Shown piece after piece: positions 11,401 to 23,400 of a stretch of 64,000 bases of DNA. Location: positions 172,839,121-172,903,120 of the forward strand of contig CM061919.1 of NCBI GenBank assembly GCA_031002005.1. Direction: 5' to 3'. Origin of the DNA: Vandiemenella viatica (lineage: Eukaryota > Arthropoda > Insecta > Orthoptera > Morabidae). A program made the translations under genes and the position numbers. The notes under the pieces were generated by a model that was given only the letters and a program-made list of their open reading frames with translations, searched no databases and had not been told where the DNA came from. How positions within the stretch are numbered: the first letter of the stretch is position 1; every line of letters starts with the position of its first letter.

Positions 11401-14400
11401 CCAGAGGCATTTTCTTCGCCGAGTCGACTTGGCGGAACCTCGTCGATGTGCAGCCAGCAGTGACCTTATCCTTGTCAAACAGTAAAAAGTGGAGCCTCAG
11501 CATACTACAAGGTTTTTGTGATTGAGTTAGCTGACAAACTGTTGAGTGACTACTACAAATGTACGGCAGATGAGCTGACTAACTTTGGCAAGTTCTTGAT
11601 CAAGCAGTAGTGAAACTTATCTTCACCCTCTGTAATCAACATGTTGATATGAAAATCGCGTTTGACTGCAGCATGATGGAGGGGGCCTACAACTTTATGT
11701 TTTCCATTTTCTGGTTCCAAGCCGTAGACATTGATCGAATACAGCAGTTTGAATTTAGCTACATGGATATTGATGGCATTTATTTGATCGAGGATTTTAC
11801 CTGGAATTCACTATATCTCTTCAAAATATCTTGATGCACATAGACTCCAGGTGAGTGCTTAATGTAAGTTCTCGCATCTTTGGCATACAACAAATACGGC
11901 TGATGTTAGTGATATTGTTCTTCTGAATTTTGAAAAGGCAATCCAACCCCACCAGGCATTTTATAGACGGTGATGAAGGATTGCTAATAATCGCGGAAAT
12001 TTGGTCTTCAAAAATTCCATAACATGCTCTGATGAAATTGCCTGGATCTTTCAAATTTTCTGAATTTATAACTGACACATGGAGCAACCTATTCCCGTAA
12101 GAACTTTCCCTGATATTTGGCTTCAAGCTCGTAGCATCCGGCTTACCTTTTTCCCCACCCGCGTTAACGCCGGACCCGGTTGCTTGCGTGTTGGGCAGCC
12201 ACTGGGACAATGGTTCGTCAGTCGCCCAGAGTGCCTCTAGTGGTGACAGAGTGGCGAGTAGATCGTCATCAACTGGATCTGCCCACGCGCTGATGGTGGA
12301 TTGGATTATGTCCACTTTTGGAATACCCCACAGTGCTTCCAAGTCCGGCGATGAAATATAAACATCTGCAAATAGACATAAAAAGTAACCAATAAAAGGA
12401 ATACATTACCTGACATTTTAATCCTTTTTGATGGGCCGTAATCATGGGTTGCCATCCGTTTGTGTGGATCATTATTGTGTGTAGGTTGCACATCATCATG
12501 TGAAACAAACTGAATAATGTTGCTCACACATGAAAAATTATTTAAAGAGAGAAAATTATTTAAAGTATTAGCTACTTACTAGTAAAGTCAGCCGCATTAT
12601 TACTACCCATATTGTGCCCATTCACCTCATCAGGGGTATCTACAACAGAATGAATAACGTAAGTCACATTGGCACTAAGCAGTCACATGAAAATTAATTA
12701 AAGTATTAATGCACATCATCATCTAAAACAAAATTAATAATGTCAGTCACATATGCATTAAGCATTCACATGAAAAATAATTAAAGTATTATACACTTGC
12801 GACTAGTAAAACAATCCATCAATTCCTGAGTAGAGATCTCAGACAATACACATCCACTCACTTCTGCAACAAAATAAATAATGTCAGACACATAGACACT
12901 AGGCATTCATGTGAAAATTAATTAAAGTATTAGCTACTTACTGCATTATTATTGCACATATTGTGCCCATACACATCATCAGAGGCATTTACAACAAAAT
13001 AAGTAATGTCAGTCACATATGCATTAAGCATTCACATGAAAAATAATTAGAAAGTATTAAACACTTGCCACTAGTAAAACAACCCATCAATTCCTGATTG
13101 GAGATCTCAGGCAATACACATCCACTCACATCTACAACAAAATAAATAATATCAGTCACGTATGCATTAAGCATTCACATGAAAAATTATTTAAAGTATT
13201 AGCTACTTACTGGTAAAGTCAGCAGCATTATTAATGCCCATATTGTGTCCATTCACATCATCAGAGGCATCTACAACAAAATAAATAATGTCAGTCACAT
13301 ATGCGTTAAGCATTCAGATGGAAATTATTTAAAGTATTACCTACTTACTGGTAAAGTCGGCAGCATTATTATTGCCCTTATTGTGCCCATACACATCATC
13401 AGAGGCATCTACAACAAAATAAATAATGTCAGTCACATATGCATTAAGCATTCGCATAAAAAATAATTAAAGTATTAGCTACTTACTAGTGGCAACCACA
13501 GGTAAACCGTATCCATATGATGGGACACCAACAGATTACACCTGTGGATTATTCTCCAAAGTCGAATTTAAAAAACAAACTATAACGAGAAAAAAATAAT
13601 GTGTAGCATAAAATTATAATAATCACTTACCACCTGCAAGAGTGTATCGCACCTCAAGGTCGGTCATGGTTACCGATGGTGAGTCTATAATAGAAAAAAT
13701 AATTAGTAATATATAAAACAAGAAACTTACTAAGCAACAAAAAATAAAATATAACCTGCCAATCAGAAATTCATCAGTGAATTGTTGCGAAATGTCAGGA
13801 AGACCTGTAAAATAAAATTAAAATCAGGCTTAATTGTTTATACTAATACATCAAAACAATTAATAACAGAAAATTAACTTACAATTTGCCAAAATCTGAT
13901 CGATGTCTTCAGCAGTCAGTACTGGATAGTCACCTGAAGCACGATCCTTGTTGTGTCGACGTTTACGCTGCAAGATACTGATGAACAATGAGGATGGGAG
14001 GAAGGCTGACACAGAATTTATACTCAGTCACCTACGGTAAATTGTGTTGTGGAAATTAGCCGAGTCCTCGAATCATCTATCAATACGTGACGCACGCATT
14101 TCCACACTACGAATAGCGCCTAATGGAATCCGTTGTTCACCCGCGGGGGTGTCGTGTCAGAATTGAGGTTGCGCTTTCACGCCGAGTAGCGAAACAGATC
14201 GAAATAGCTGTATGCCTGCGGCTACGCGTCAGAATTGATATCAGCTGCGCCAGCTGGGGTCCGCGGTCGACACTAGCGACACCAGTTAGTGCTGTCCTCT
14301 GGTAGCGGGTTGGTGAACTAAACACGCCAGCCTCGCTGTGGTCTACCTCCCCCCACCAACTGCCCTGTGACGTTACGTAACGGTAAAAAATCCAGTCTCT

Positions 14401-17400
14401 AGCTTTCACATATACAGAAATGAGCAGACTGCTAAAAACTGGAATCAATACTGAAGAAATTGTGAAGGATCTAAGGAAGGTACAAAAAGCGTTGTGTCCG
14501 GTGTAAATAACATTATTACAGATCTATGGAAGATAGCAGGATTTGACATTGGACTTCAGTTTGAAATGTTATTTATATTAAGGCTGGAGACTTGTTGGTT
14601 ACCAGAAGACTCAAAAAGTGTTACAGTAGTACCAGTCCATAAACAAGGAGCAACAAACTGGGTTGAAAATTACAGGCTGATTTATTTGCTCATCAGTGAT
14701 AGGTAAATTAATGGAGAGATTGATACTCAACCACACCAGAAATGTCTGCGAGGCATCGACACATGACAACAGCAAATATATTCAGGTCATTCTCAGATAT
14801 TGGGATATACTCAAGATATTTTAGATGACATAGACAAGGAATAGTCGGTAGTGTAGCGTAGCACTAGATATTTTTAAGGCATTTGACGCGTGTGCCGTAA
14901 ATCAGTTTTAAATATGGTAAAAGCCATATCAGTGAATGAAAAAGTTACTTGTTGGCTAGAAGAATTCTTGAAGGATAGAAAGCAAAGCGTTAAAGCAGGA
15001 AATGCAGTATCAAAAGAAATGGGAGTAAAAATGGAAGTGGCACAGTGTAGAGATATTTTGTCCATTGCTACTCATAATTTTAATGAATTATTGTTTTGTG
15101 GTTCACAGTCAAAATGGAAAACGCTGTGAACAGTTGTAGGGTAATGGACAGTTTATTTAGCTGGGTTGGTCATCATAGAATTAAGTTAAAAGTCAAGAAG
15201 AGTCTGCATATCAGGTTCACACACACAAAACTAAAGGCTGTTTATAATTATACGGCGGGGAAAGAATTACTTGAAGAAGATCTGAAGTATTTATATCTTC
15301 TCATAAAATTTTATAGTAAACACAACTGGGCAAAACACATAGGGGAGGTGGAAGGTAAAAGTTTCAAAATCCTTCATCTATTGGAAACGGTGAAGAGAGT
15401 ATGTACCAGAGGAGTTAGGAAAGTGGGTTACAAAACTTTTATCAGATCATTGATTGTGTATGGTGGTGTAGTTTGGGAACCCCATTTTTCATATCAAATA
15501 CGGGAGTTGGAGAACTTGCAAAGGAAAACAACTAGATCTTTTAGTGTAAATTATCATAGAACCCACTACATAACTGATATGATAAAGTAGCTGGACTGGT
15601 AGTCATTGGAAGAAAGGAGGTAGTTGAAGAGAATGCTGGGAATGTATAAGGCGGATGTTGGATATGAGACTTGACAAGATATTGGTGGAAGAATTAAGAG
15701 TAGTGCAGGAGAGTGAAAAAATGACCATTTCCACAAGCTGATACTCCGTTTCAGACACTAGGGAATGGTAAAATTTTATTTCATTGCCAAGGGAGTAAGG
15801 GATTGTAATAAAACACCAACGAAAATCTATACTTGCAATTTCGAAGCACTCTCTCTTTATCACTATTTGCTGGAGAGTGGTGAGGTGACACGCCGGCCTA
15901 CGCTTGCAAATTAACAGCAGAGACATTATTTGATAATGGAGGTTATGTGCACAGTTTAATAACTAAACTACTAATATTAATTTAATTGCCAGAATACATT
16001 CGTTAAGATTGCCTTTCATAGCATTTCATTCTCAAAAAAGTATGGAAAAACTTTACAGCGGAAAAAACATGAAATTACTTTTCAGTAACATGTCGCTAAT
16101 GAAAGCAACATAACTTTTAAAATAACTTCATGGCCAAAGTCAACTCTACCAGTTTGAAGAATCTAATCATCTAAAGAGGGAACAGTATTTAACTTCAAAG
16201 TAATTTATCTCCATTCCATATTGACGGTTGCATATTCTTTCCAGGTCACTCTGCAGCTGTTCACAGTCATCTCGTGTTTTGATCCTATTATATAACGTTA
16301 TATCATCTGCAAACAACCTAAATTCTCACTGTAAAACATCAACACAATCTTTCATTAGAATGATGAGTGGCAATGGTCCCAATACACTACCCTGTGGCAC
16401 TCCTAAAATCACTTCCAACTCTCTCGAAACTGAATTTCCTACTGTAACTTTGCTTTCTGCCTTTTAAGAATTTCCCTACACAGAAAGTAACTTTATCACC
16501 CACTCCAATGTTTTAAACTTTTTTAATACCATTTTATGGCTCACTATGTCAAATGCCTTAGAAAGATTTAGTGCTACATTATTGAAGTGAACTACACTTA
16601 ATGGTTCCTTGAGGTTTATTACTATGTACACAAAACACTGGTAAACAATAACAAATGTGGTACAGTTAGCGGATGACCGTCGAGAAATTTAGCCTGGTCC
16701 TGATCCGGGGTAGAGAGAGACGGCTTCTACTTCTCGCGAACTTCCGGTGGTCTTCTGTAGTTGAAGCTGGTTCCGCGGTCAGGCCGGAACTGGCGGTGGA
16801 GCGGCCGGCTACGCTTATATAGGCGGCCTGGCGCAGGAATTCCGTTGTGTGGTAGTACGGCGACCTCTGTAAGAAATAGTCCCACTTAGCTTCTAGATGA
16901 TTCTATTTGTTTTCCTGGTTTGTTTTGATGTCTCTGCGCCTGTTTGGAGTCGTATATGTATCCCGGCGTGCAGGCGCGTTGTGTGTGAGGTCTGCCTGGC
17001 AGGGGCCTTTACTGGCAGACTGAACATACCTCCCTCCCGGGGGGGGGGGGGGGAAGCGATGTCTGCGACGTCTGCGAGGTCGTCTGCCGCGGCGCCCTGG
17101 AGCAGACTATGAAGGCTACCTCCAGGGGAGTACGGAGCTGTTCCCCTGGCGATGCGTGCCGACCTGCGTCGTGGTGCAGGTTGTGGTGGAGGTACTTGTG
17201 GAGCTAACGGCATCGGTTCGTCGGCGTCGATGGCCGGGGGCTGTACGGGGGGCGCTGAAGATGGTCCCCGCAGGTGGTCGAGAGGCTGCGGCTGAAGGGT
17301 GTCGGAGCGACCGACAGGTTGTGGCGTCGTTGGTGGCGCTGTAACTGTCCCTGAGCAACGGTTAGACGGCAGGAGTGGTGGAGGTGGCAGGGAAGGAGAG

Positions 17401-20400
17401 GAAGAAGTGGATGGCCGTGCCGTGGTGGAAGAGGACGGTGCCGTGGGGTAGCGGGGACGTAGTTGGTTTCGATGGCGTCGCACTATCCGGCCATCCAGGC
17501 TGACGTCGAACAGTTGGCGGCCCCGGGGCCGCTGGATGACCCCCGGAAGCCAACCGGCCCGGGAGCCAAACCCGCGGGCCCAGACTAGGGAGCCCGGGGT
17601 GAAACGGAATGGGCCCGAAGGTACCTGTACTTTGGGCGGGGGTAAGAGGAGATGGAGGAGAGTGCGAGGTTGGCGGCCATGCAGCAATTCCGCCGGGCTT
17701 TTGGCCCCCACTGGAGTGGTTCGATAGGAACTGAGGAAGAGTGTCAATGCCTCTTCGAGTTTGTGACTTGTGGTGTATTTGGTCATTTGGGTTTTGAATG
17801 TTCTGACTAGCCGTTCCGCCTCCCCGTTAGATTGGGGGTGGAAGGGCGGGGTGAGGAGGTGTTGGATATTGTTGGCGGTACAGAAGGATAGGAATTCCCG
17901 ACTTCGAAATTGCGGTCCGTTATCTGTGACGATAGCGTATGGTAATCCTTCGATGGAAAAGATCTTCGTGAGGGCTGAAATGGTGACCTCTGTGGTGATT
18001 GTGGAGCAACGGACGACATATGGGAAGTGGGAAAAGGCATCCGTCACTAGGAGCCACTGGTGGCCTAGGAATGGGCCAGCGAAGTCGAGGTGAATGCGTT
18101 CCCAGGGTCCGGACGGTGCCGGCCAGGAAAGGAACTTTTGAGGGGGGCGGGGCAGTTGTTGGGCACAGATGGTACAGCGCCGCACCATCTTCGTGACATC
18201 CGTGGTAAGGCCGATCCAGAATACATGGCGTCTGGCAAGGGATTTGGTGCGGGCAATTCCCCAGTGTCCTTGGTGGAGAGTTTGGAGGATTGTCGGTTGT
18301 AGGGATCTCGGAACGACGACCCTCGGGGTGGAATTTGGTTCTGTGCGGAGGAGCACTCCCTCTACTACTGAGAGCTGGTGGCGGATGGAGTAGTAGAACT
18401 TGAGGTCTTGATGATGGCGTGGAGGGGAACGTGTTTGCCACCCGTGTTGGATGTGGTGTCGGATGACACGGAGGAGGGGGTCCTCCCCTGTGGCTGCCGC
18501 GACTTTTGAGGCCGTGACTGGAAATGTCTTCAGTGCTTCTTGTATGTCATCGTCGATCTGGAACACCAGAAGTTCCGACTTGTCGAAGGCAAGGTCTGGT
18601 CCCTGCGGTAGTCTGGATAAGGCGTCTGCATTGGCATGCCTGGAGGTGGTACGGAAATGCATGGTATATCTGAACTGGGACAGGAATAGTGCCCAACGCT
18701 GGATGCGGTGGGATGTTTTGGTAGGCAGACGTGTGGACGGATCAAATAGTGATAGGAGTGGCTTGTGGTCGGTAATGAGATGAAAAGAAATCCCATATAA
18801 AAGGGAATAGAATTTGGAGCAGGCAAAAACAATAGCTAGCGCCTCTTTCTCGATTTGAGAATATTTAAGCTGAGCAGCCGATAGGGCTTTGGAGATGTAA
18901 GCTACGGGGCGTTCCGTGCCATCTGGTAATTTATGAGACAGAACTGCCCCCACACCGTAATCGGATGCATCTGTGGCAAGTATCAAGGGGAGGTTTGGAG
19001 TGTATGGCATGAGGCATGCTGCGGACTTGAGCTGCTGTTTAAGGGTGTGGAATGCGGTCTCGCAAGCTGGGGTCCAACGGAACGGGACATTCTTGCGACA
19101 GAGGTGGTACAGGGGTGCTGCCACTTGTGCTGCTGAGGGTATAAATTTTCTGTAGTATGAAATCTTGCCTAAAAAAGATTTCAACTGATGTAGATCCTGA
19201 GGCCGAGGTAAGTTGGAAATAGCGTCCACATAGGAAAATGCTGGGGAAATGCCTTCCTGAGCGATGATGTGACCCAGGTAGGAAATGGATTGTTGAAAAA
19301 ATTGACACTTGGAAAGGTTGCATTTCAATCCTGCTGCACGGAGGCGGAGGAAGAGTAGGCGGAGGTTGGTCATGTGTTCGGCAGCGGAGGGTCCCGTGAC
19401 GACTATGTCGTCGAGATAGTTGATGCATCCCGGAATATCCTGGAGAAGTTGTTCGAGATACCGTTGAAAAATCGCTGGAGCACTGGCCAAGCCGAACATG
19501 AGCCGGTTGAGTTGGAAGAGGCCAGAGGGAGTGTTGATGACTGTGTATTGTCGGGACTGGATATCCAAAGGGATTTGAAGGTATGCTTCTGCCAGGTCAA
19601 TTTTTGTAAAGTAGGTACCTCCTGCTAGTTTACGGAAGAGGTCGTCCGGTCTCGGAAGTGGATAGTCGTCTACCAGCAGATGCGGGTTGACGGTGGTCTT
19701 AAAGTCACCACAGAGACGTAAGCGGCGTCCTGGCTTCTGAACTATGACCAACGGCGTGGCCCAGGGGCTGAACCGCACCGGCTGGAGGATCCCTTCGTCT
19801 TGGAGACGTTGAAGTTCTTCCTGAAGTGGTTGTTGAAGCGCTACGGGTACCTGGCGTGCCCGGAAGTATCGAGGCCGTACGTCCGGCCGGAGTTGGAGTG
19901 ATGCTTCGAAGTCCTTTGCACAGCCGACGCCTGGTGAGAACAGGTCCTGAAACTCGGTGCAAAGGGCGTCCACTTCAGGAAAAGGAACATGCTGAGATAC
20001 GAGGTGTATGTTATCCTCAATTGAAAATCCGAATAAGCGGAAAGCGTCCAGTCCAAATAAGTCTGCTGTGAGAGAACTGTTAACTACTAAAAAGGGGACT
20101 GAACGATGTACAGACTTATACATGACGTTTGCTGTGAATTGTCCCAGGAGTGCTATTTCCTGTTTGTTGTATGTCAGGAGGCGCTTGGGGGCCGGCGAGA
20201 GGGGGGGCGAGCCAATTTGCACATAAGTAGTATAATTAAGCAATGAGACTGCTGCTCCTGTGTCGACTTGTAGGCGCAGGGGCTTGCCATTGACCGTAAC
20301 GTCAATAAAAAGTTTGGATGCTGTGGAAGTGTCTACCTGATTGATATCCATAGGTGCGCCGCTCAACCTGTCTTGGTAAGACCCTGGGCGGCGAGAGCCG

Positions 20401-23400
20401 GGATTGGCATTGGTGGTGTTGGTGCGGCAGACGGACGCCAGGTGTCCTTCCTTGCCGCAACGTGAGCATTCAGCCCAACGATCCGGACAATTTTCCCTCT
20501 CATGTGCTGAATAACAGGCGGGGCAGGAGGGTAGGCGGAGCGGGCTGCGGCGTCGGCGCTGCGGGATCCGCTGCTGCTGCCGAGACTTGGTGCCCCTGCC
20601 GGAACGGGCCGGTTCGATGTCCTTCTGAGGAAGCGGTCCCCGGTTGTGGTGTCGGGAGGAGCGCGACTGGGAGCTCTGGATGGCGGCGACGTCCTGTGTG
20701 TCCTCTACGTCGGTTCGGATTGCGGCCACATCCGCCCAGGACTCCAGGCGGCGATCTGCGGCCGTAGATATTTCGAATTTGTAGGCAAGTTCGATGACCT
20801 GCTCCAGGGATGGGTCCTCTAACTTGAGGGCGTCATGCCGGAGTGCGGCATCTGGTGCAGCCTGTATGATGTGATCACGCACCATGTCGTCGGCGTAGGA
20901 TTCGTGGGAACAACGAGTTTGAAACTTACATTTTCTGCTAAGGCCTTGGAGTTCGGCCGCCCACTGGCGATACGTCTGATCGGGCTTCTTCCGGCATTGA
21001 TAGAATTCGACGCGGGCCGCGACGACATGGTACCGGCGTCTGTAGTATGCATTCAGTGTCGTACAGATGGTCGTGAAGGTGAGGGTGTCGGGGTCTTGTG
21101 GCTGAAGTTTGGTGAGCAAGACATACATCTTCGATTGGTTCCAGGAAAGGAAATATGCACGCTGGTCTTCTTCTTTGGATATGTGATGAATTGCGAAGTG
21201 TTGTTTTATGCGCTTCTCGTAGGTCTCCCATTCTTCGACGTCGTCGTTGAATGCTGGGAACGGAGGCGGGGCCGTGGGTTGGCGGAGATTCCTGACTTCC
21301 GCAATCAGTTGTCTCTGAGATTCGAAGAACTGATGTAGAAGTCCTTGGAGGAACTGTTGCCATTCCGTAGGTGCTGCTGGCGTAGCCATGATGGTCGAGA
21401 GTTCTTATCCCAACCTTGTCGCCACTGAAGTGAACTACACTTAATGGTTCCTTGAGGTTTATTACTATGTACACAAAACACTGGTAAACAATAACAAATG
21501 TGGTACAGTTAGCGGATGACCGTCGAGAAATTTAGCCTGGTCCTGATCCGGGGTAGAGAGAGACGGCTTCTACTTCTCGCGAACTTCCGGTGGTCTTCTG
21601 TAGTTGAAGCTGGTTCCGCGGTCAGGCCGGAACTGGCGGTGGAGCGGCCGGCTACGCTTATATAGGCGGCCTGGCGCAGGAATTCCGTTGTGTGGTAGTA
21701 CGGCGACCTCTGTAAGAAATAGTCCCACTTAGCCTCTAGATGATTCTATTTGTTTTCCTGGTTTGTTTTGATGCCTCTGCGCCTGTTTGGAGTCGTATAT
21801 GTATCCCGGCGTGCAGGCGCGTTGTGTGTGAGGTCTGCCTGGCAGGGGCCTTTACTGGCAGACTGAACAATTATCAACTTGGCCTCCCTCATCCAATTCA
21901 TCCAAAATTTATTGCAAATAGACCACCAATCTAAGATTCACATGAATATCATTGCCTAAAGCCATGCTGTCGAATTGCAAATCAGTTTCTCGTCTCACAG
22001 ATATTTCGGATGTAATTGCATATCAATCTCTGCATGATTTTGCCTATCACTGGTGTCAAACTAATCGGTCTCTAGTTTTCTACCTCACTTATCACCCCTC
22101 CTTTATGAACCAGTACTAGAGTCGTTCTTTTCCAGGTGGCTTGTATGCAACAAGGCTCATTTTAAATAAAATTTCAAGGTAAGGTATAATATCGTGTCGC
22201 ACTATCATTAATAAATGTGTAGTAATATTATTTATATTGAACCCTTTCCGTTTTTTAGCTTTGTAAGTTCCTACATAATTTCCTGAGGATCTGTTTCAAA
22301 CTCTTCCACTTATATGAAGAGGTTCTTCCGATTTATTTTCTCCCATCTGATATGAGTGATAGCCGCTAAGGACTCAGTGGAAAGCATGTGGGAGCATGGT
22401 TATAAAGAGCAAGCCTTGTTCAAACATTTTATTCCAAGAATCATGACCAACGGTTGAACTTATAGAGAATATCACAAATATAGTACAATATAATACATAA
22501 GAAACTTCGATCTTGCAGATTAAGATCTTGATAAATCCAGTAATCACAAAGAATATAATACAATACAATGCATAAGAAAACTTTGATCTTGCAGATTAAG
22601 ATCTTAATAAATCCTGTAATCACAAATAATGTAATACAATGTAACACATAAGAAAACTTTGATCTTGCAGATTAAGATCTTAATAAATCCTGTGATCACA
22701 AATAATGTAATACAATATAACACATAAGTCAATGCGATAACAACCAGGTTGAGCCATAAGAATATCCCCAATCACAATATCTCCACTTGTATTTAACATC
22801 CAAACAGAAATGTAATATAACAGGCCAGGCTCTCACCAATTTACCATCATGTAACAACTCTATAACTAGTAGCAAACACAATTTGTACAGAGGAAACAAA
22901 ATATACCAATTATTGCAACGAAGAGGAATTAGTTTACCTCAGCGTTCTTCAATTTAACCTTAAGAAGGGAGTTCTTACCCAAAGCTTCTGACACACTAGA
23001 ATGTGTGCACACACTGATAAGGTGGCGGGAACGATTAGCACCACATACCGGGGAAATTTGTCCATTCCCGTAACACAATTAACCAGAATGCAGTAAGCGA
23101 CGCACTCTGTAGTTGGAGTCGTCAGGTATTCTATCCCCAAATACCCAACGGGGCTAGAAAATGGCAATTTACCACCTCGAAGTCACCACCAGCCCCGACC
23201 ACCACCGTACTCCAGAATCGGCGGAAAACCGCTCACGGACATGAGGCGCAGCAGAAGAATTCCTTCGATAAATGAGACCGAGGAATGGCCTCGTTGGAAC
23301 CACAAATCCACCTCAAGTAGAACTTCCAAACTGCCTCGGCAAATTACCCAAGCTCCCTACACCAGCGGGCCTCTAACGTCGCAGTCCCTTGAGGAAAGTA

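Larger units (their letters stand above)
9904..14395. mobile_element. unclassified 4.5 kb ambisense element with terminal inverted repeats
   Basis: Near-identical inverted ends begin ctgga(a/t)tttttaccgtta and continue through cgtcacagggcagttggtgg; a second, inner matching block contains cagcactaactgg. The flanks tcttag (9898-9903) and tctctag (14396-14402) look like an imprecise 6-7 bp target duplication inside a LINE. Inside are + strand ORFs (10091-11834) and a converging - strand spliced gene (13976-11821). No transposase, Rep helicase, integrase or capsid motif was seen. It may be non-autonomous cargo, a decayed virus-like element or a captured locus. Confidence 0.65.
9480..15840 (+). 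mobile_element. LINE (CR1/Jockey-like) split by a 4.5 kb insertion
   Basis: The left part, 9480-9903, reads as a basic linker region (e.g. [25 protein letters not shown]). The right part, 14396-15840, is clear reverse transcriptase: [73 protein letters not shown] and [12 protein letters not shown], then the C-terminal [11 protein letters not shown] segment. Several stops and frameshifts make it dead. Removing 9904-14395 plus one target copy rejoins GKACLSFHIYRN across the junction. It occupies CDC14 intron 2. Confidence 0.7.
16583..21869 (-). mobile_element. intact Ty3/Gypsy LTR retrotransposon
   Basis: A 5287-bp element in - orientation. The 444-bp LTRs (5' LTR 21426-21869, 3' LTR 16583-17026) start TG and end CA in either reading and differ at two positions by eye. 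A primer-binding-like tggcgacaagg starts one base inside the 5' LTR, and a purine tract gggagggagg lies beside the 3' LTR. One uninterrupted Gag-Pol ORF fills the interior and there is no env. Perfect attat target duplications flank it. All this points to a recent, potentially competent insertion into a LINE within CDC14 intron 2. Confidence 0.95.

Noticed and set aside
12410..13490. CRISPR-like regular repeats
   Set aside because: Conserved ~78-bp segments alternate with 60-bp variable ones, but the variable parts are open in phase, bounded by splice sites and related to each other. The genome is eukaryotic.
9904..14395. Endogenous densovirus or other parvovirus
   Set aside because: Size, inverted ends and ambisense layout fit superficially, but no Walker/SF3 helicase, nickase or phospholipase motif was seen in any frame I read, and the micro-exon gene is unlike parvovirus genes. 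Left open only as a weak alternative.
17116..21474. Many + and - strand open frames inside the Gypsy element
   Set aside because: They are shadows of the GC-rich Gag-Pol frame and carry none of its motifs.
16583..21869. Errantivirus-like element with an envelope gene
   Set aside because: There is no ORF after integrase; Gag-Pol ends in the 3' LTR, leaving no room for env.
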